64,000 nucleotides of DNA from Burkholderia sp. IMCC1007 (GCF_027257875.1 NZ_JAPVQY010000013.1:62001-126000), one strand, 5' to 3'. Counted from the first letter of the stretch, positions 8,755-16,137 are shown. Translations and numbers: made by a program. The notes: generated by a model from the sequence alone, not told the origin.

Positions 8755-9864
8755 ATGAATCGCACCGCCTTCTTCACCGACGAACGCACCTTCTGGCACA
8801 CCGGCGGCACGCACGCGCTGTTCTTCCCGGTCGGCGGCTGGGTCCAGCCGCCGTCGAGCGCCGGCTACGCCGAATCACCCGATTCGAAACGCCGCTTCCT
8901 GTCGCTCGTGCAGGCGTCGGGGCTTGCCGCTCACCTCGACATGCGCGGTGCCGCGCCGGCCACGACCGGCGATCTGCTGCGCATTCATCCGGCGAGCTAT
9001 CTCGACGCGTTCCGCACGCTCAGCGACGCGAACGGCGGCGACCTCGGCGATCTCGCGCCGTTCGGCAAGGGCAGCTACGAAATCGCGGCGCTGTCCGCAG
9101 GCCTCGCGATCGCGGCGGTCGACACGGTCGTCGCGGAGCATGCGGCCAACGCGTTCTCGCTGTCGCGGCCGCCCGGCCATCACTGCCTGCGCGATCGTCC
9201 GATGGGCTTCTGCCTGCTCGCGAACATTCCGATCGCGATCGAGGCCGCGCGCGCGAAACACGGCATCGAACGTGTCGCGGTGATCGACTGGGACGTGCAT
9301 CACGGCAATGGCACGCAATCGATCTATTACGACGACCCCGACACGCTGACGATCTCGTTGCACCAGGACCGCTGCTTCCCGCCCGGCTACAGCGGCGGCG
9401 GCGATCGCGGCGAAGGCGCGGGCGTCGGCGCGAACCTGAACGTGCCGCTGCTCGCCGGCAGCGGCGACGACGCGTATCGCTACGCGTTCGAGCGGATCGT
9501 GCTGCCCGCGCTGGAGCGGTTCCGGCCCGAGCTGATCGTCATCGCGAGCGGCCTCGATGCGAGCGCGGTCGATCCGCTCGCGCGCATGCAACTGCATACC
9601 GACAGCTACCGGTTCATGACGCGCGCGGTGAAGGAGGCCGCGCAGCGCCACTGCGGCGGGCGGCTCGTGATCGTTCACGAAGGCGGCTATTCGGAAGCCT
9701 ATGTGCCGTTCTGCGGGCTCGCGATCGTCGAGGAACTGACCGGCGTGCGTACCGACGTCGCCGATCCGATGCTCGATCTCGCAATTGCGCAGCAGCCCGG
9801 AGAACGCTTCGTCGCTTTCCAGCGCGCGTTGCTCGACGAATTGGCGACGTCGTTCGGGTTGTAA
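8755..9864 (+). CDS. Histone deacetylase / acetylpolyamine amidohydrolase family enzyme
   Basis: 369 residues. Class II-type deacetylase fold with its zinc site intact: the RPPGHH motif puts His142-His143 in the active site, VIDWDVHHGNGT gives Asp180 and His182, SGLDAS gives Asp268, and EGGYSEAY gives catalytic Tyr312. Bacterial members remove acetyl groups from acetylpolyamines or other small amides and sometimes from proteins. The upstream porin and MFS genes argue for a scavenged small substrate. The full-length family size and every ligand present suggest it is active. The stop is followed by GC-rich hairpins without a strong U-tract at about 9880-9930. Confidence 0.9.
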   Translation: MNRTAFFTDERTFWHTGGTHALFFPVGGWVQPPSSAGYAESPDSKRRFLSLVQASGLAAHLDMRGAAPATTGDLLRIHPASYLDAFRTLSDANGGDLGDLAPFGKGSYEIAALSAGLAIAAVDTVVAEHAANAFSLSRPPGHHCLRDRPMGFCLLANIPIAIEAARAKHGIERVAVIDWDVHHGNGTQSIYYDDPDTLTISLHQDRCFPPGYSGGGDRGEGAGVGANLNVPLLAGSGDDAYRYAFERIVLPALERFRPELIVIASGLDASAVDPLARMQLHTDSYRFMTRAVKEAAQRHCGGRLVIVHEGGYSEAYVPFCGLAIVEELTGVRTDVADPMLDLAIAQQPGERFVAFQRALLDELATSFGL

Positions 9865-9985
9865 CGCCGGTGCTCGCGCGCTCGCCCGCCGGAACGGGCG
9901 ATGCGGGGCCTGCGCGCGCAGGCCCTTGCGCGATCCGTGCGGATGGAGTCTCCTGTGCTTTTACACCTGCCAGGCCCCTCTTCCG

Positions 9986-10216
9986 ATGAAATCGTCTCCG
10001 AGCGAACCCGACTCCAAGGACAAAGCGCGCCGTCAGCCGTCGAAGCTCGCAGTCAATATCGTCGCCGTGCTGGTTGGCGTCATCACGTTCGCGATCGGCG
10101 CGGCTTGGCTGATCTACAGCTGGGTCGTCGATCGCGAAGCGCAGTATTTCGCGATTCCGCTGGTGTTTTCGGTACCGGTGATCGTGGCGGTCGCGGTGCG
10201 GAGTTTCTGGGACTAG
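9986..10216 (+). CDS. Small two-helix membrane protein of unknown function
   Basis: 76 residues starting at ATG 9986. A charged, Lys/Ser-rich N-terminus (1-20) is followed by hydrophobic helices at about 21-47 and 55-72, separated by WVVDREAQ, and the protein ends in VRSFWD. I do not recognise a family; it looks like a Burkholderia-type conserved hypothetical inner-membrane protein. It lies 120 bases downstream of the deacetylase gene on the same strand. Confidence 0.6.
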   Translation: MKSSPSEPDSKDKARRQPSKLAVNIVAVLVGVITFAIGAAWLIYSWVVDREAQYFAIPLVFSVPVIVAVAVRSFWD

Positions 10217-10413
10217 CACGAGTTTGATCAGCAGGTGACGCCCGTAGCCTTGCATGTCGATCTACTCGTGGCCGAGCAGGCTGCGCAGTCGACGCTGGAG
10301 TTCGGCAGAGCAATGTCTGGTGCGTAAAGCTGGCATGTTGGTCTCGCGATTACGATGCGCCGGTTTGCAGCGGATCGCCCCGAACGCCCGCGATCTCGTC
10401 TGTCCGTCGCATC

Positions 10414-10800
10414 TCAACGTATCACCATCGCACATAGCGCCACACCGGTCAGGTAGGTCCCGAGTGCGCCGACGAACCGGAAAGCGTTGGGTTTTGCCAT
10501 CGTTGGCCATGCGATCAGTCCGACGACGAGCAAACAGCGACACACCGTTGCGGCGACGATCAGCGACACCGTCGCCGTCGAAGGCGATCGCGCGCCGAGA
10601 TAGAGAAACAGCAACGCGAGGAACGGCGCGTATTCGGCCGTATTGGCATGAGCGCGGACGAGCTTGTGTAGCCGGTTCGCGGGGTTCGGCTCGCAGCCTG
10701 AACTCGTTCCTTCTCGAAAACGCATGACCGAGATGGACAATCCGAGGCCGAAGAGTAGTAGTCCGAGAACCGCCACGCATGTGAGAGCAACATTGTTCAT
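10414..10800 (-). CDS. MAPEG-family membrane protein
   Basis: 128 residues with four hydrophobic helices. The segment NRLHKLVRAHANTAEYAPF, with an Arg-His-x-Asn pattern after the first helix, is the MAPEG signature (membrane-associated proteins in eicosanoid and glutathione metabolism). Bacterial members are of uncertain function; some act as membrane glutathione transferases. The start at 10800 (MNNVALTCVAVLGLLLFG) has GGAGG immediately upstream on the minus strand. It stands alone with no partner genes. The 197 bases between it and the preceding gene show no feature I can support. Confidence 0.8.
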   Translation of the reverse strand: MNNVALTCVAVLGLLLFGLGLSISVMRFREGTSSGCEPNPANRLHKLVRAHANTAEYAPFLALLFLYLGARSPSTATVSLIVAATVCRCLLVVGLIAWPTMAKPNAFRFVGALGTYLTGVALCAMVIR

Positions 10801-10993
10801 ATGAACGAGCCTCCTGGGCAGGGAATCAACGAATGCCGGTCTGGTGCGTGGATGTCGCCGGGTATTCCTGCAAAAGCCGGCATGGCCAGCGTCAAGGACA
10901 AAACGGAAATCGGCGTGCGGGTGGCGCGGAGCGTCGACAGCCCCCGGGGTTAAACAGCGCGTAGCCCCTCTTCCCGGTCATGCGCCCGTAGGG

Positions 10994-11896
10994 TCACGAC
11001 GACCCCGCTATTGCGCCAAGCACGTGCATCATCGTTCGCGCATTGCGCTGCGCGACATCGCGGTAGCAGTTGTTGAACATGACATGCGTGTGAGCCGTGT
11101 GACGCGCAATGTCCTCGATCGGTTGCGCGAGCTCGCGCAGTTCGTCGTCGCTGTACTCGTAGTTGAATCGCTCGGACACCGATTCGGCTCCGCTCCAGGT
11201 CGACGCGTTACGGCCATGCAGCCGCACGATCGCCAGCTCGGGCGACGTCGCCTGCCAGACCGAATGCACGCGCTTCGTCACGCCTTCCGGCGCATCGACG
11301 ATCACGTGCACGATCCCGCGCGCGCGCTCCATCTCGAGCGTGGACTCGCGGTGCTTGTCGTCGAACCAGCTCTCGTGCCGGAATTCGAATGCCGTGAGCA
11401 GCGGGTGCATGCGCTCGGCGCAGTGCTCGACGTGCGCGACAGACTTCGGCGCCGCGGTCACCCAGTGCGGGAACTGGAACAGCACCGCGCCGAGCTTGCC
11501 CGCCTCGTGCAGGGGCCGCAGCGCCTCGAAGAAGCGCGACCACAGTTCCTCAATGATCGGCGGCGGCACATCCTTGTAGTACAGGTTCTTTTTGCCGGTG
11601 CTCGGAAGTTCGAGCTGCAGGTCCTTCGGGAAAAACCTGGGCTCGGTCTGGTGGCCGGTGAAGAGCCGGAACGCCTTCATGTTGAAGACGAAGCTCGGCG
11701 GCGTGCGCGCGACCCATAGCGCGCTGTTCGTCGCGCTCGGCATCGCGTAGTAAGACGAATCCACCTCGACCACGGGAAAGACACTGGCGTAGTGCCGCAG
11801 ACGCGCCTCGGCGCTACTGCAGCCGGGCGGATAAAAGGCGCCCGACTCGATCAGCGTCTTGTCGGTCCACGAAGCCGTACCCACGAGAATCGACAT
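10994..11896 (-). CDS. DUF72 family protein (YecE-like TIM barrel)
   Basis: 300 residues from the ATG at 11896, which begins MSILVGTASWTDKTLIESG, the conserved DUF72 N-terminus; an upstream GTG would add ten non-conserved residues. Other conserved pieces are FYPPG, VEVDSSYYAMP, FNMKAFRLFTGH, FEFRHESWF and HVMFNNCYRD near the C-terminus. The family adopts a TIM-barrel fold, is widespread and has no established reaction. Minus strand; the upstream 715-bp gap holds a terminator and the tRNA fragment described separately. Confidence 0.9.
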   Translation of the reverse strand: MSILVGTASWTDKTLIESGAFYPPGCSSAEARLRHYASVFPVVEVDSSYYAMPSATNSALWVARTPPSFVFNMKAFRLFTGHQTEPRFFPKDLQLELPSTGKKNLYYKDVPPPIIEELWSRFFEALRPLHEAGKLGAVLFQFPHWVTAAPKSVAHVEHCAERMHPLLTAFEFRHESWFDDKHRESTLEMERARGIVHVIVDAPEGVTKRVHSVWQATSPELAIVRLHGRNASTWSGAESVSERFNYEYSDDELRELAQPIEDIARHTAHTHVMFNNCYRDVAQRNARTMMHVLGAIAGSS

Positions 11897-12194
11897 TGCC
11901 GTACCCTCGCATCCGATCTGGAACACCGTAGCTTATCTCGAAATAGGCTGTGTTTTTATACAGTCTCTCGGCCGTGATCGAGCCGCAGTGAGCCTACATC
12001 TCGGCGTACGGATTCCCGGGCGGCAAGACAAGCCGGAGGACGCAGATCGAGCGCTCGAAACGTGAATCCGAGTCGCCGGTCGACAACGACCCGCGGTCGG
12101 CGCTCCTTCGCACATGCGCGCGCCGCAATCTTTCGGATCACCGCAAGCCCCACGATTCCGTGGGCGTCGATCGGAAACTTGGCCACGCGGATAG
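11897..12194. other. Intergenic stretch without a recognisable gene
   Basis: About 300 bases between the DUF72 start and the tRNA-Leu terminator. Short open frames here have no conserved start, no ribosome-binding site and no recognisable protein sequence. It presumably holds the DUF72 promoter, but I see no convincing hexamers. Confidence 0.4.
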
Positions 12195-12233
12195 CAAAAA
12201 GCCCCGTCAGTGGTTGGCTGACGGGGCTTTTTG
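12195..12233 (-). terminator. Strong bidirectional terminator, probably the original tRNA-Leu terminator
   Basis: A perfect 15-bp stem (AAAAAGCCCCGTCAG at 12196-12210 and its complement at 12218-12232) with a 7-base loop, giving U-tracts on both strands. In the minus direction it lies 33 bases beyond the 28-bp tRNA fragment at 12265. That is the normal place for the terminator of a tRNA-Leu gene transcribed leftward; the intact tRNA is now 3.5 kb away. Confidence 0.85.
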
Positions 12234-12264
12234 GGCCAAACATCGAAATGCTTGGGCGCATACG

Positions 12265-12292
12265 TGGTGCGTGAGGCCGGACTCGAACCGGC
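12265..12292 (-). repeat. Attachment-site copy: 3' end of tRNA-Leu (28-bp direct repeat)
   Basis: 28 bases (TGGTGCGTGAGGCCGGACTC then GAACCGGC on the plus strand) are identical to 15800-15827, the CCA end, acceptor 3' strand and T-arm of the intact tRNA-Leu gene. Identity stops abruptly on both sides. This is the expected product of site-specific integration into a tRNA 3' end by a tyrosine recombinase; the fragment alone cannot fold as a tRNA. Confidence 0.85.
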
Positions 12293-12328
12293 TCACGAAT
12301 AAAGGATTACATCGTTCAATGGGAATTT

Positions 12329-12339
12329 TTTGGGGAGTG
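12329..12339 (+). repeat. Possible arm-type integrase site, left copy
   Basis: TTTGGGGAGTG occurs here, 37 bases inside the left repeat, and again in direct orientation at 15647-15657, just upstream of the integrase start; a partial copy TGGGGAG is at 15661-15667. Paired short repeats near both element ends are what arm-binding sites of tyrosine recombinases look like. The 10-11 base length makes chance possible. Confidence 0.35.
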
Positions 12340-12611
12340 TGAAACCTACGCTGCCGTATTGAAAGGATTTTGTTGGTGTGACCGCTAGTTGCTTAGTATC
12401 GACCCTCCCATCCAATCCACGATGCGCGCATCACGCGCTGCCACGAAGCAATCGCGCTCACCACACGGCGGGTTCCATCCGAAGCAGCATCAATGTCGGT
12501 ACAATTTACCGATCAAACGAAATGTTACTGTTGGTTTCAAAGTCGGCCAAATAGTAATCTGAAGTGTCACTATTCTTCCGTCACCCACAATAATACCCAC
12601 AGGGGTGAGAT

Positions 12612-13769
12612 ATGAATAACATCATCAAGAGCGCACTTTGCGCCGCGTTCGTTCCATTCGTCCTCGCCGGTTGCGGCGGCGGCGACGACGGCGGCAGCGT
12701 GCAAACCGGCACGCTGCACGTCGCGATGACCGACGCGCCTTCGTGCGGATTCGATCACGTCTACGTCACCGTCTCGCAGGTGCGCGTCAATGGAAATGCG
12801 AATGCTTCCGATAACGATGCGGGCTGGTCGACGATCACGCTGGCGACGCCGCAGAAGATCGACTTGCTGTCGCTGACTAACGGCGTGCTCGCCGATATCG
12901 GCCAGACCGCGCTGCCGGCCGGCCAGTATCAGCAGGTCCGCCTCGTTCTCGCAGCGAACCAGGGCAACACCCTCGCAAACTCGGTCGTCCCGACGGGCGG
13001 CACGGAGCAGGCGCTTGCGACGCCGAGCGCGACGCAAAGCGGCTACAAGATCATTCAGCCGTTCACCGTGCAGCCGAACACGCTCGTCGATCTCGTGCTC
13101 GACTTCAACGCGTGCAAGTCGATCGTCCAGCGCGGCAACGGCACGTATGCGCTGAAGCCGGTCGTCACCGCGATCCCGACCGTTGTGAGCGGCGCGATCT
13201 CCGGCTATGTCGCGGGGGCCGAAGCCGGCGCGACCGTGTACGCGGAACAAGGCGGCAAGGTCGTCCGCGGCACCGTGGCCGACAGCACCGGCAAGTTCGT
13301 GCTGTCGCCGCTGATCCAGAGCTCGACGCAAGGCAACTACGACGTCGTGATCGTGCAGAACAACTTCGCGTCGGGCATCGTGCGCTCGGTTCCGGTCGTG
13401 GTGAACACAACCACTGCGGTTTCAGCGTCGAACGCGCCGATCGCGCTGCCGGCATCGACGATGAGCACCGTCGGCGGCACGGTGACGGCAAGCGCCAACG
13501 CGTTCGTGCGTGCGCTGCAGACCGTCGATGCAAACGCGTACGAGATCACGTCGGTCAACGCGAACCTGGACACGGGCGCCTATGCGCTCAACGTGCCCAC
13601 GGCCGCGCCGATCGTCGGTACGTACTCGGGCTCGCTGCCGGTCGCGCTCGCCGCGTCGCCGGCCGCCGCCGCACAATATACGATCGAGGCGGACGCGGCT
13701 TCGGGCGCAACGCAATCAACCAACGTCAACGCTGCGACCAGCCAGTCGAACGTCAATTTCAGCTTCTAA
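12612..13769 (+). CDS. DUF4382 domain lipoprotein
   Basis: 385 residues. Lipoprotein signal at 1-20 with lipobox VLAGC (Cys20) followed by a Gly/Asp linker. DUF4382 begins around residue 27 (GTLHVAMTDAPSCGFDHVYV) and extends to about 185 (VLDFNACKSIVQRGNGTYAL). The C-terminal half is a Ser/Thr/Ala-rich beta region beginning with a carboxypeptidase-regulatory-like segment (SGAISGYVAGAEAGATVYAE). Likely anchored in a membrane and exposed to the periplasm; function unknown. Start at ATG 12612, with AGGGGTGA about 5 bases upstream. Its GC content resembles core genes although it lies between the tRNA repeats. Confidence 0.85.
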   Translation: MNNIIKSALCAAFVPFVLAGCGGGDDGGSVQTGTLHVAMTDAPSCGFDHVYVTVSQVRVNGNANASDNDAGWSTITLATPQKIDLLSLTNGVLADIGQTALPAGQYQQVRLVLAANQGNTLANSVVPTGGTEQALATPSATQSGYKIIQPFTVQPNTLVDLVLDFNACKSIVQRGNGTYALKPVVTAIPTVVSGAISGYVAGAEAGATVYAEQGGKVVRGTVADSTGKFVLSPLIQSSTQGNYDVVIVQNNFASGIVRSVPVVVNTTTAVSASNAPIALPASTMSTVGGTVTASANAFVRALQTVDANAYEITSVNANLDTGAYALNVPTAAPIVGTYSGSLPVALAASPAAAAQYTIEADAASGATQSTNVNAATSQSNVNFSF

Positions 13770-13787
13770 CGCGTCGACAGCATCATC

Positions 13788-13809
13788 GAAAGGGCCGCAT
13801 GGCCCTTTC
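13788..13809 (+). terminator. Hairpin after the DUF4382 gene, weak terminator or processing site
   Basis: 9-bp perfect stem GAAAGGGCC / GGCCCTTTC with loop GCAT, 18 bases after the DUF4382 stop. It lacks a U-tract, so it more likely stabilises the upstream mRNA or attenuates into the small lipoprotein gene that follows. Confidence 0.45.
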
Positions 13810-13829
13810 CTCAATAACGGGAGAAAGAA

Positions 13830-13991
13830 GTGAAGAAAGGGGTTATCGCACTGCTCGCCGCAGCGAGCGTCGTCGGCGCGCTCAGCGGGTGCGTCGCATA
13901 CGTTCCGGGTGCACCAGTCGTCATCGCACCGCACGGCGGGCCAGGGAACGGATTCTGCCCGCCCGGACAGGCGAAGAAAGGCAATTGCTGA
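13830..13991 (+). CDS. Small lipoprotein, 53 residues
   Basis: Starts at GTG 13830 with GGGAGAAAG directly upstream, an unusually strong ribosome-binding site that fixes the start. It begins MKKGVIALLAAASVVGALSG with lipobox LSGC (Cys21). The mature part is Pro/Gly-rich and ends with CPPGQAKKGNC, a short motif that recurs in Burkholderia small secreted proteins. Function unknown. It lies 60 bases after the DUF4382 lipoprotein and has its own terminator, so the two probably form one unit. Confidence 0.65.
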   Translation: MKKGVIALLAAASVVGALSGCVAYVPGAPVVIAPHGGPGNGFCPPGQAKKGNC

Positions 13992-14000
13992 TTGCACGGG

Positions 14001-14023
14001 GCCCGCGTACAGCGGGCTTTTTT
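14001..14023 (+). terminator. Rho-independent terminator of the small lipoprotein gene
   Basis: Stem GCCCGC / GCGGGC (14001-14006, 14012-14017), loop GTACA, followed by TTTTTT. Ten bases after the stop codon. Confidence 0.8.
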
Positions 14024-14271
14024 CATTCTTCGTATCAGCAGACAAGCACTGCCCCGCTGGTATAGTCCGGAAAATCAAAGCAACTTGTCTGGTCAATTGG
14101 CACGCGCCCCACTGCGGCACCGGGCGACGCTATTTACTTCGCTCGTGTCGCCTTGATCGACGAAGGGCGCAGATACTGATCCGCAACCCGCAGAGCAGCC
14201 CGTTCCTCAAGAACTTCCCTTCCGCCACACCCGGTACCTACGGGTTCGCTGAGAGACGCGGCGTAACCAGG

Positions 14272-14679
14272 TCAACGCGCCCGTATGCGATCTAGTTCCT
14301 CTAAGGACCCGGTAACCACTGCCAAGATAGGTTGGACGATTTCGTCGCCTGACATGCCATGTTCGACGTACTCGTGCACATTTATCGTTTGTGGTCGCAG
14401 CGAACGTCCGTCGCTCTCGATGACGAAAATCTTTGCCGTTTCTTGCTCTGGCAGCAGTACTACTTGGACGGTTTTGCCGCTGACGGTTGTTTGCCCGCAA
14501 TACGTGGCCGTCTTTAGCTCCGGTTAATCCGCGGCACCTAACCAGAGTACGCACTGCAGCTCATTCCTCAAAGGGTACCGCCATTCATTTTCTGCACGTT
14601 CAATGTGCGATAGCGTGTCGCTACCGCGGCGAATCAACGCCGCGCCCCAGCGACCGCGAACCAAAGTCTCGCCGCGGAC
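14272..14679 (-). pseudogene. Disrupted gene of unknown function with in-frame TAA
   Basis: A minus-strand frame from 14679 to the TGA at 14272-14274 is open except for one TAA at 14524-14526. Upstream of it the reading is protein-like (SHIERAENEWRYPLRNELQ, CVLWLGAAD) and downstream it continues equally plausibly (PELKTATYCGQTTVSG, VQVVLLPEQETAKIFVIESD, VHEYVEHGMSGDEIVQPILA). The downstream half has no ATG, GTG or TTG near its beginning. A single CAA/CAG-to-TAA change would explain this. I do not recognise the family. The first 15-20 codons of the open stretch are Arg/Gly-rich and may not be coding. The adjoining 14040-14271 shows nothing I can support. Confidence 0.45.
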
Positions 14680-14765
14680 TCACCCATTAGTTCAGGGGAT
14701 AGAATGATAAGCGTCGGACTTATCTGGCACGGCTCCCATGCCATGCTGCAGCAAGTTTGTAGCAC

Positions 14766-14797
14766 GCAAAAAAGCCCGATCGAAGCGCGCTTTTTGC
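14766..14797 (-). terminator. Possible terminator after the integrase-SRAP remnant
   Basis: Outer stem GCAAAAA / TTTTTGC with a GC-rich interior, which gives U-tracts in both directions. It lies about 28 bases beyond the stop of the minus-strand chimeric frame. The interior pairs imperfectly, so strength is uncertain. Confidence 0.4.
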
Positions 14798-14824
14798 TAT
14801 GTGCCGCACCGCAGTGCAGGTAAG

Positions 14825-15639
14825 TTACTTGGGCTCGGCAACAGTCTCGTCCGAGGAATAGAGCTGCAGCATCGCGCGCGCAGCTTCAACGTTCGGGGTC
14901 GTCAGCCATTCCTCCCAGTCGTCCGGCCGTAGGATGACGATCGACCGCTTCTCGTCGTCCGGTTTATGCATTCGCGACATGACGGGATGGCCGTCCGCGT
15001 TGACGGTAATCATCGTCATCACATGGCGCGGTCTACCGTCCGGGCCTTTCAAGGTGCGCCAGATGCCGGCAACGCACATCGTCGGCTGGTCGATGACACC
15101 TACGCGTCGATCGCGTGATGGCGGTTCCGCTGGCAGACGGAAACCATCGAACGGGTTAGCGTCCATCCACTGCCATCCCTTGCGAGCGATCGAGAAAGCA
15201 TTGCGCAGCCACGAAATGTCGCGCAGGACTGACGCCACACTCACAGCCGGAACGCGCTCTCCATCTGCTCCCGTGAATCCGCGCAATTGCGCATCCCGCC
15301 ACGCCGCTAGATCGGGAGTCGTGATCTCAGCCAGCGTTTATCGGCCAGCGCAGGGAAGTTGCGAAGGAACGCGCGCAGCCGCATCGATTCGGGGCGCGAG
15401 CCGCGCTTCGACGGGATCACTTCCTTGTCGCACTGCTCCAGCATATCCCGGACTGTGTAGCGCTCTGCCGGACTTTGCGCGGCGGTCTGCCGAATCTCGT
15501 GCTCACGGTCCGACGCCCATGCCTTTGCCTCGCGCTGCGTACGGAAGGTCTGTGAGTCGCGGATAGGTTTCTGATCGGGGGCGGGCTTTACGGAAATTTG
15601 GGCGCGCCAGCCGTCCCGGTATGGGGTGATTGAAGCCAT
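14825..15639 (-). pseudogene. Tyrosine recombinase remnant, frameshifted and fused to the C-terminal half of an SRAP (YedK/HMCES-like) protein
   Basis: The start ATG at 15639 opens MASITPYRDGWRAQISVK, the N-terminus of a phage-type integrase. It continues through FRTQREAKAWASDREHEIRQ and RPESMRLRAFLRNFPALADK. At about 15331-15335 a one-base deletion shifts the frame and the original frame ends at ...RLPI. In the next frame the integrase goes on (AEITTPDLAAWRDAQLRGFT, SVLRDISWLRNAFSIARK, PFDGFRLPAEPPSRDRRV). There the catalytic domain should begin, but instead it joins in frame to AGIWRTLKGPDGRPRHVMTM, HKPDDEKRSIVIL and DDWEEWL, which are SOS-response-associated peptidase sequence. All integrase catalytic residues (R...HxxR...Y) are missing, as is the SRAP catalytic Cys2. 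It is dead as a recombinase. Confidence 0.8.
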
Positions 15640-15646
15640 GAAGCTA

Positions 15647-15657
15647 TTTGGGGAGTG
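15647..15657 (+). repeat. Possible arm-type integrase site, right copy
   Basis: TTTGGGGAGTG, identical and in the same orientation as 12329-12339. It lies eight bases before the integrase start codon (minus strand), so it could also be part of an integrase autoregulatory region. Confidence 0.35.
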
Positions 15658-15799
15658 ACGTGGGGAGAATTTGCGCACTGTACCCCGCAAACGTCGACAT
15701 TGGGCGGTGATTTATACTGTATGCCCATACAGTACATCGCCCGGAGAGCGTTTATCCACCGTAAATCGACAACGAGTGTCGATCCCCGTATAACCCTGT

Positions 15800-15827
15800 T
15801 GGTGCGTGAGGCCGGACTCGAACCGGC
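15800..15827 (-). repeat. Attachment-site copy within tRNA-Leu
   Basis: The 3' 28 bases of the tRNA gene, identical to 12265-12292. Together the two copies delimit the integrated element; the tRNA-side copy keeps the gene functional. Confidence 0.85.
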
Positions 15828-15886
15828 ACACCCTTGCGGGCGTCAGGACCTAAACCTGGTGCGTCTACCAATTTCGCCACTCACGC
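15800..15886 (-). tRNA. tRNA-Leu, anticodon TAG (UAG)
   Basis: 87 nt on the minus strand with encoded CCA (complement of TGG at 15800-15802). The acceptor stem GCGTGAG pairs perfectly with CTCACGC. The D-arm contains AAATTGGTAGACGC, the anticodon loop is TTTAGGT (TAG), a long variable arm runs GACGCCCGCAAGGGTGT and the T-arm is CCGGTTCGAGTCCGG. It reads leucine CUA/CUN codons. The 3' 28 bases are duplicated at 12265-12292, marking it as an integration target. Its own downstream DNA is element-derived, so it now lacks the nearby terminator. Confidence 0.97.
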
Positions 15887-16058
15887 GCATGTCCGTTGCC
15901 TGATCGCGCGGCACGCAAGATACGTTCTCCGCGCGCCCGAAATACCCGGGACACTTCGCGCCGACCCGAAAAGCCGGCACGCCCGATCAGGCGAGCGCGA
16001 GATTCTACCCGATCTCCGCCGCATTGTCTCGCCCCCGCCGGCGCCGCTCGAAGAGCGG

Positions 16059-16067
16059 TGCTAGAAT
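16059..16067 (+). promoter_or_regulatory. Possible extended -10 promoter for the squalene/phytoene synthase gene
   Basis: TGCTAGAAT, the same extended -10 sequence as in front of tig, located 71 bases before the GTG start. No clear -35. The 251-bp gap 15887-16137 must also hold the promoter of the leftward tRNA-Leu gene. Confidence 0.35.
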
Positions 16068-16137
16068 GCCGCGCTCGACATGTCGGCCACGCGCCGGCAC
16101 GCGCCTCCCCGAACCCGCCTTCGCCCCGATCCCGCCC

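Larger units (their letters stand above)
12293..15799. mobile_element. Decayed integrative element in tRNA-Leu
   Basis: 3.5 kb bounded by the two 28-bp tRNA-Leu repeats. The integrase remnant lies next to the intact tRNA and reads away from it, the classic arrangement. It contains two lipoprotein genes, a nonsense-disrupted pseudogene, the broken integrase and a fused SRAP fragment. Parts (12300-12610 and 14040-14820) are visibly lower in GC than the flanking core genes. The lipoprotein genes have core-like GC, so they may be old cargo or moved host genes. No replication, conjugation or phage structural genes remain, so it is probably an immobile relic. Confidence 0.75.

Noticed and set aside
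9880..9930. GC-rich palindromes after the deacetylase gene as a terminator
   Set aside because: Strong stems but no U-tract; could be a mRNA-stabilising structure, not a supported Rho-independent terminator.
10217..10325. Short plus-strand frame HEFDQQVTPVALHVDLLVAE
   Set aside because: About 36 codons without a start codon; the run looks protein-like but is too short and has no recognisable relative, so it is not annotated.
12265..12292. Second tRNA-Leu gene
   Set aside because: Only the T-arm and acceptor 3' strand are present; the D-arm, anticodon arm and 5' acceptor strand are missing, so it is an attachment-site copy.
14727..14745. TGGCACGGCTCCCATGCC as a sigma-54 promoter
   Set aside because: TGGCAC is present but the -12 part does not match TTGC at the right spacing, and no gene lies in a suitable position downstream.
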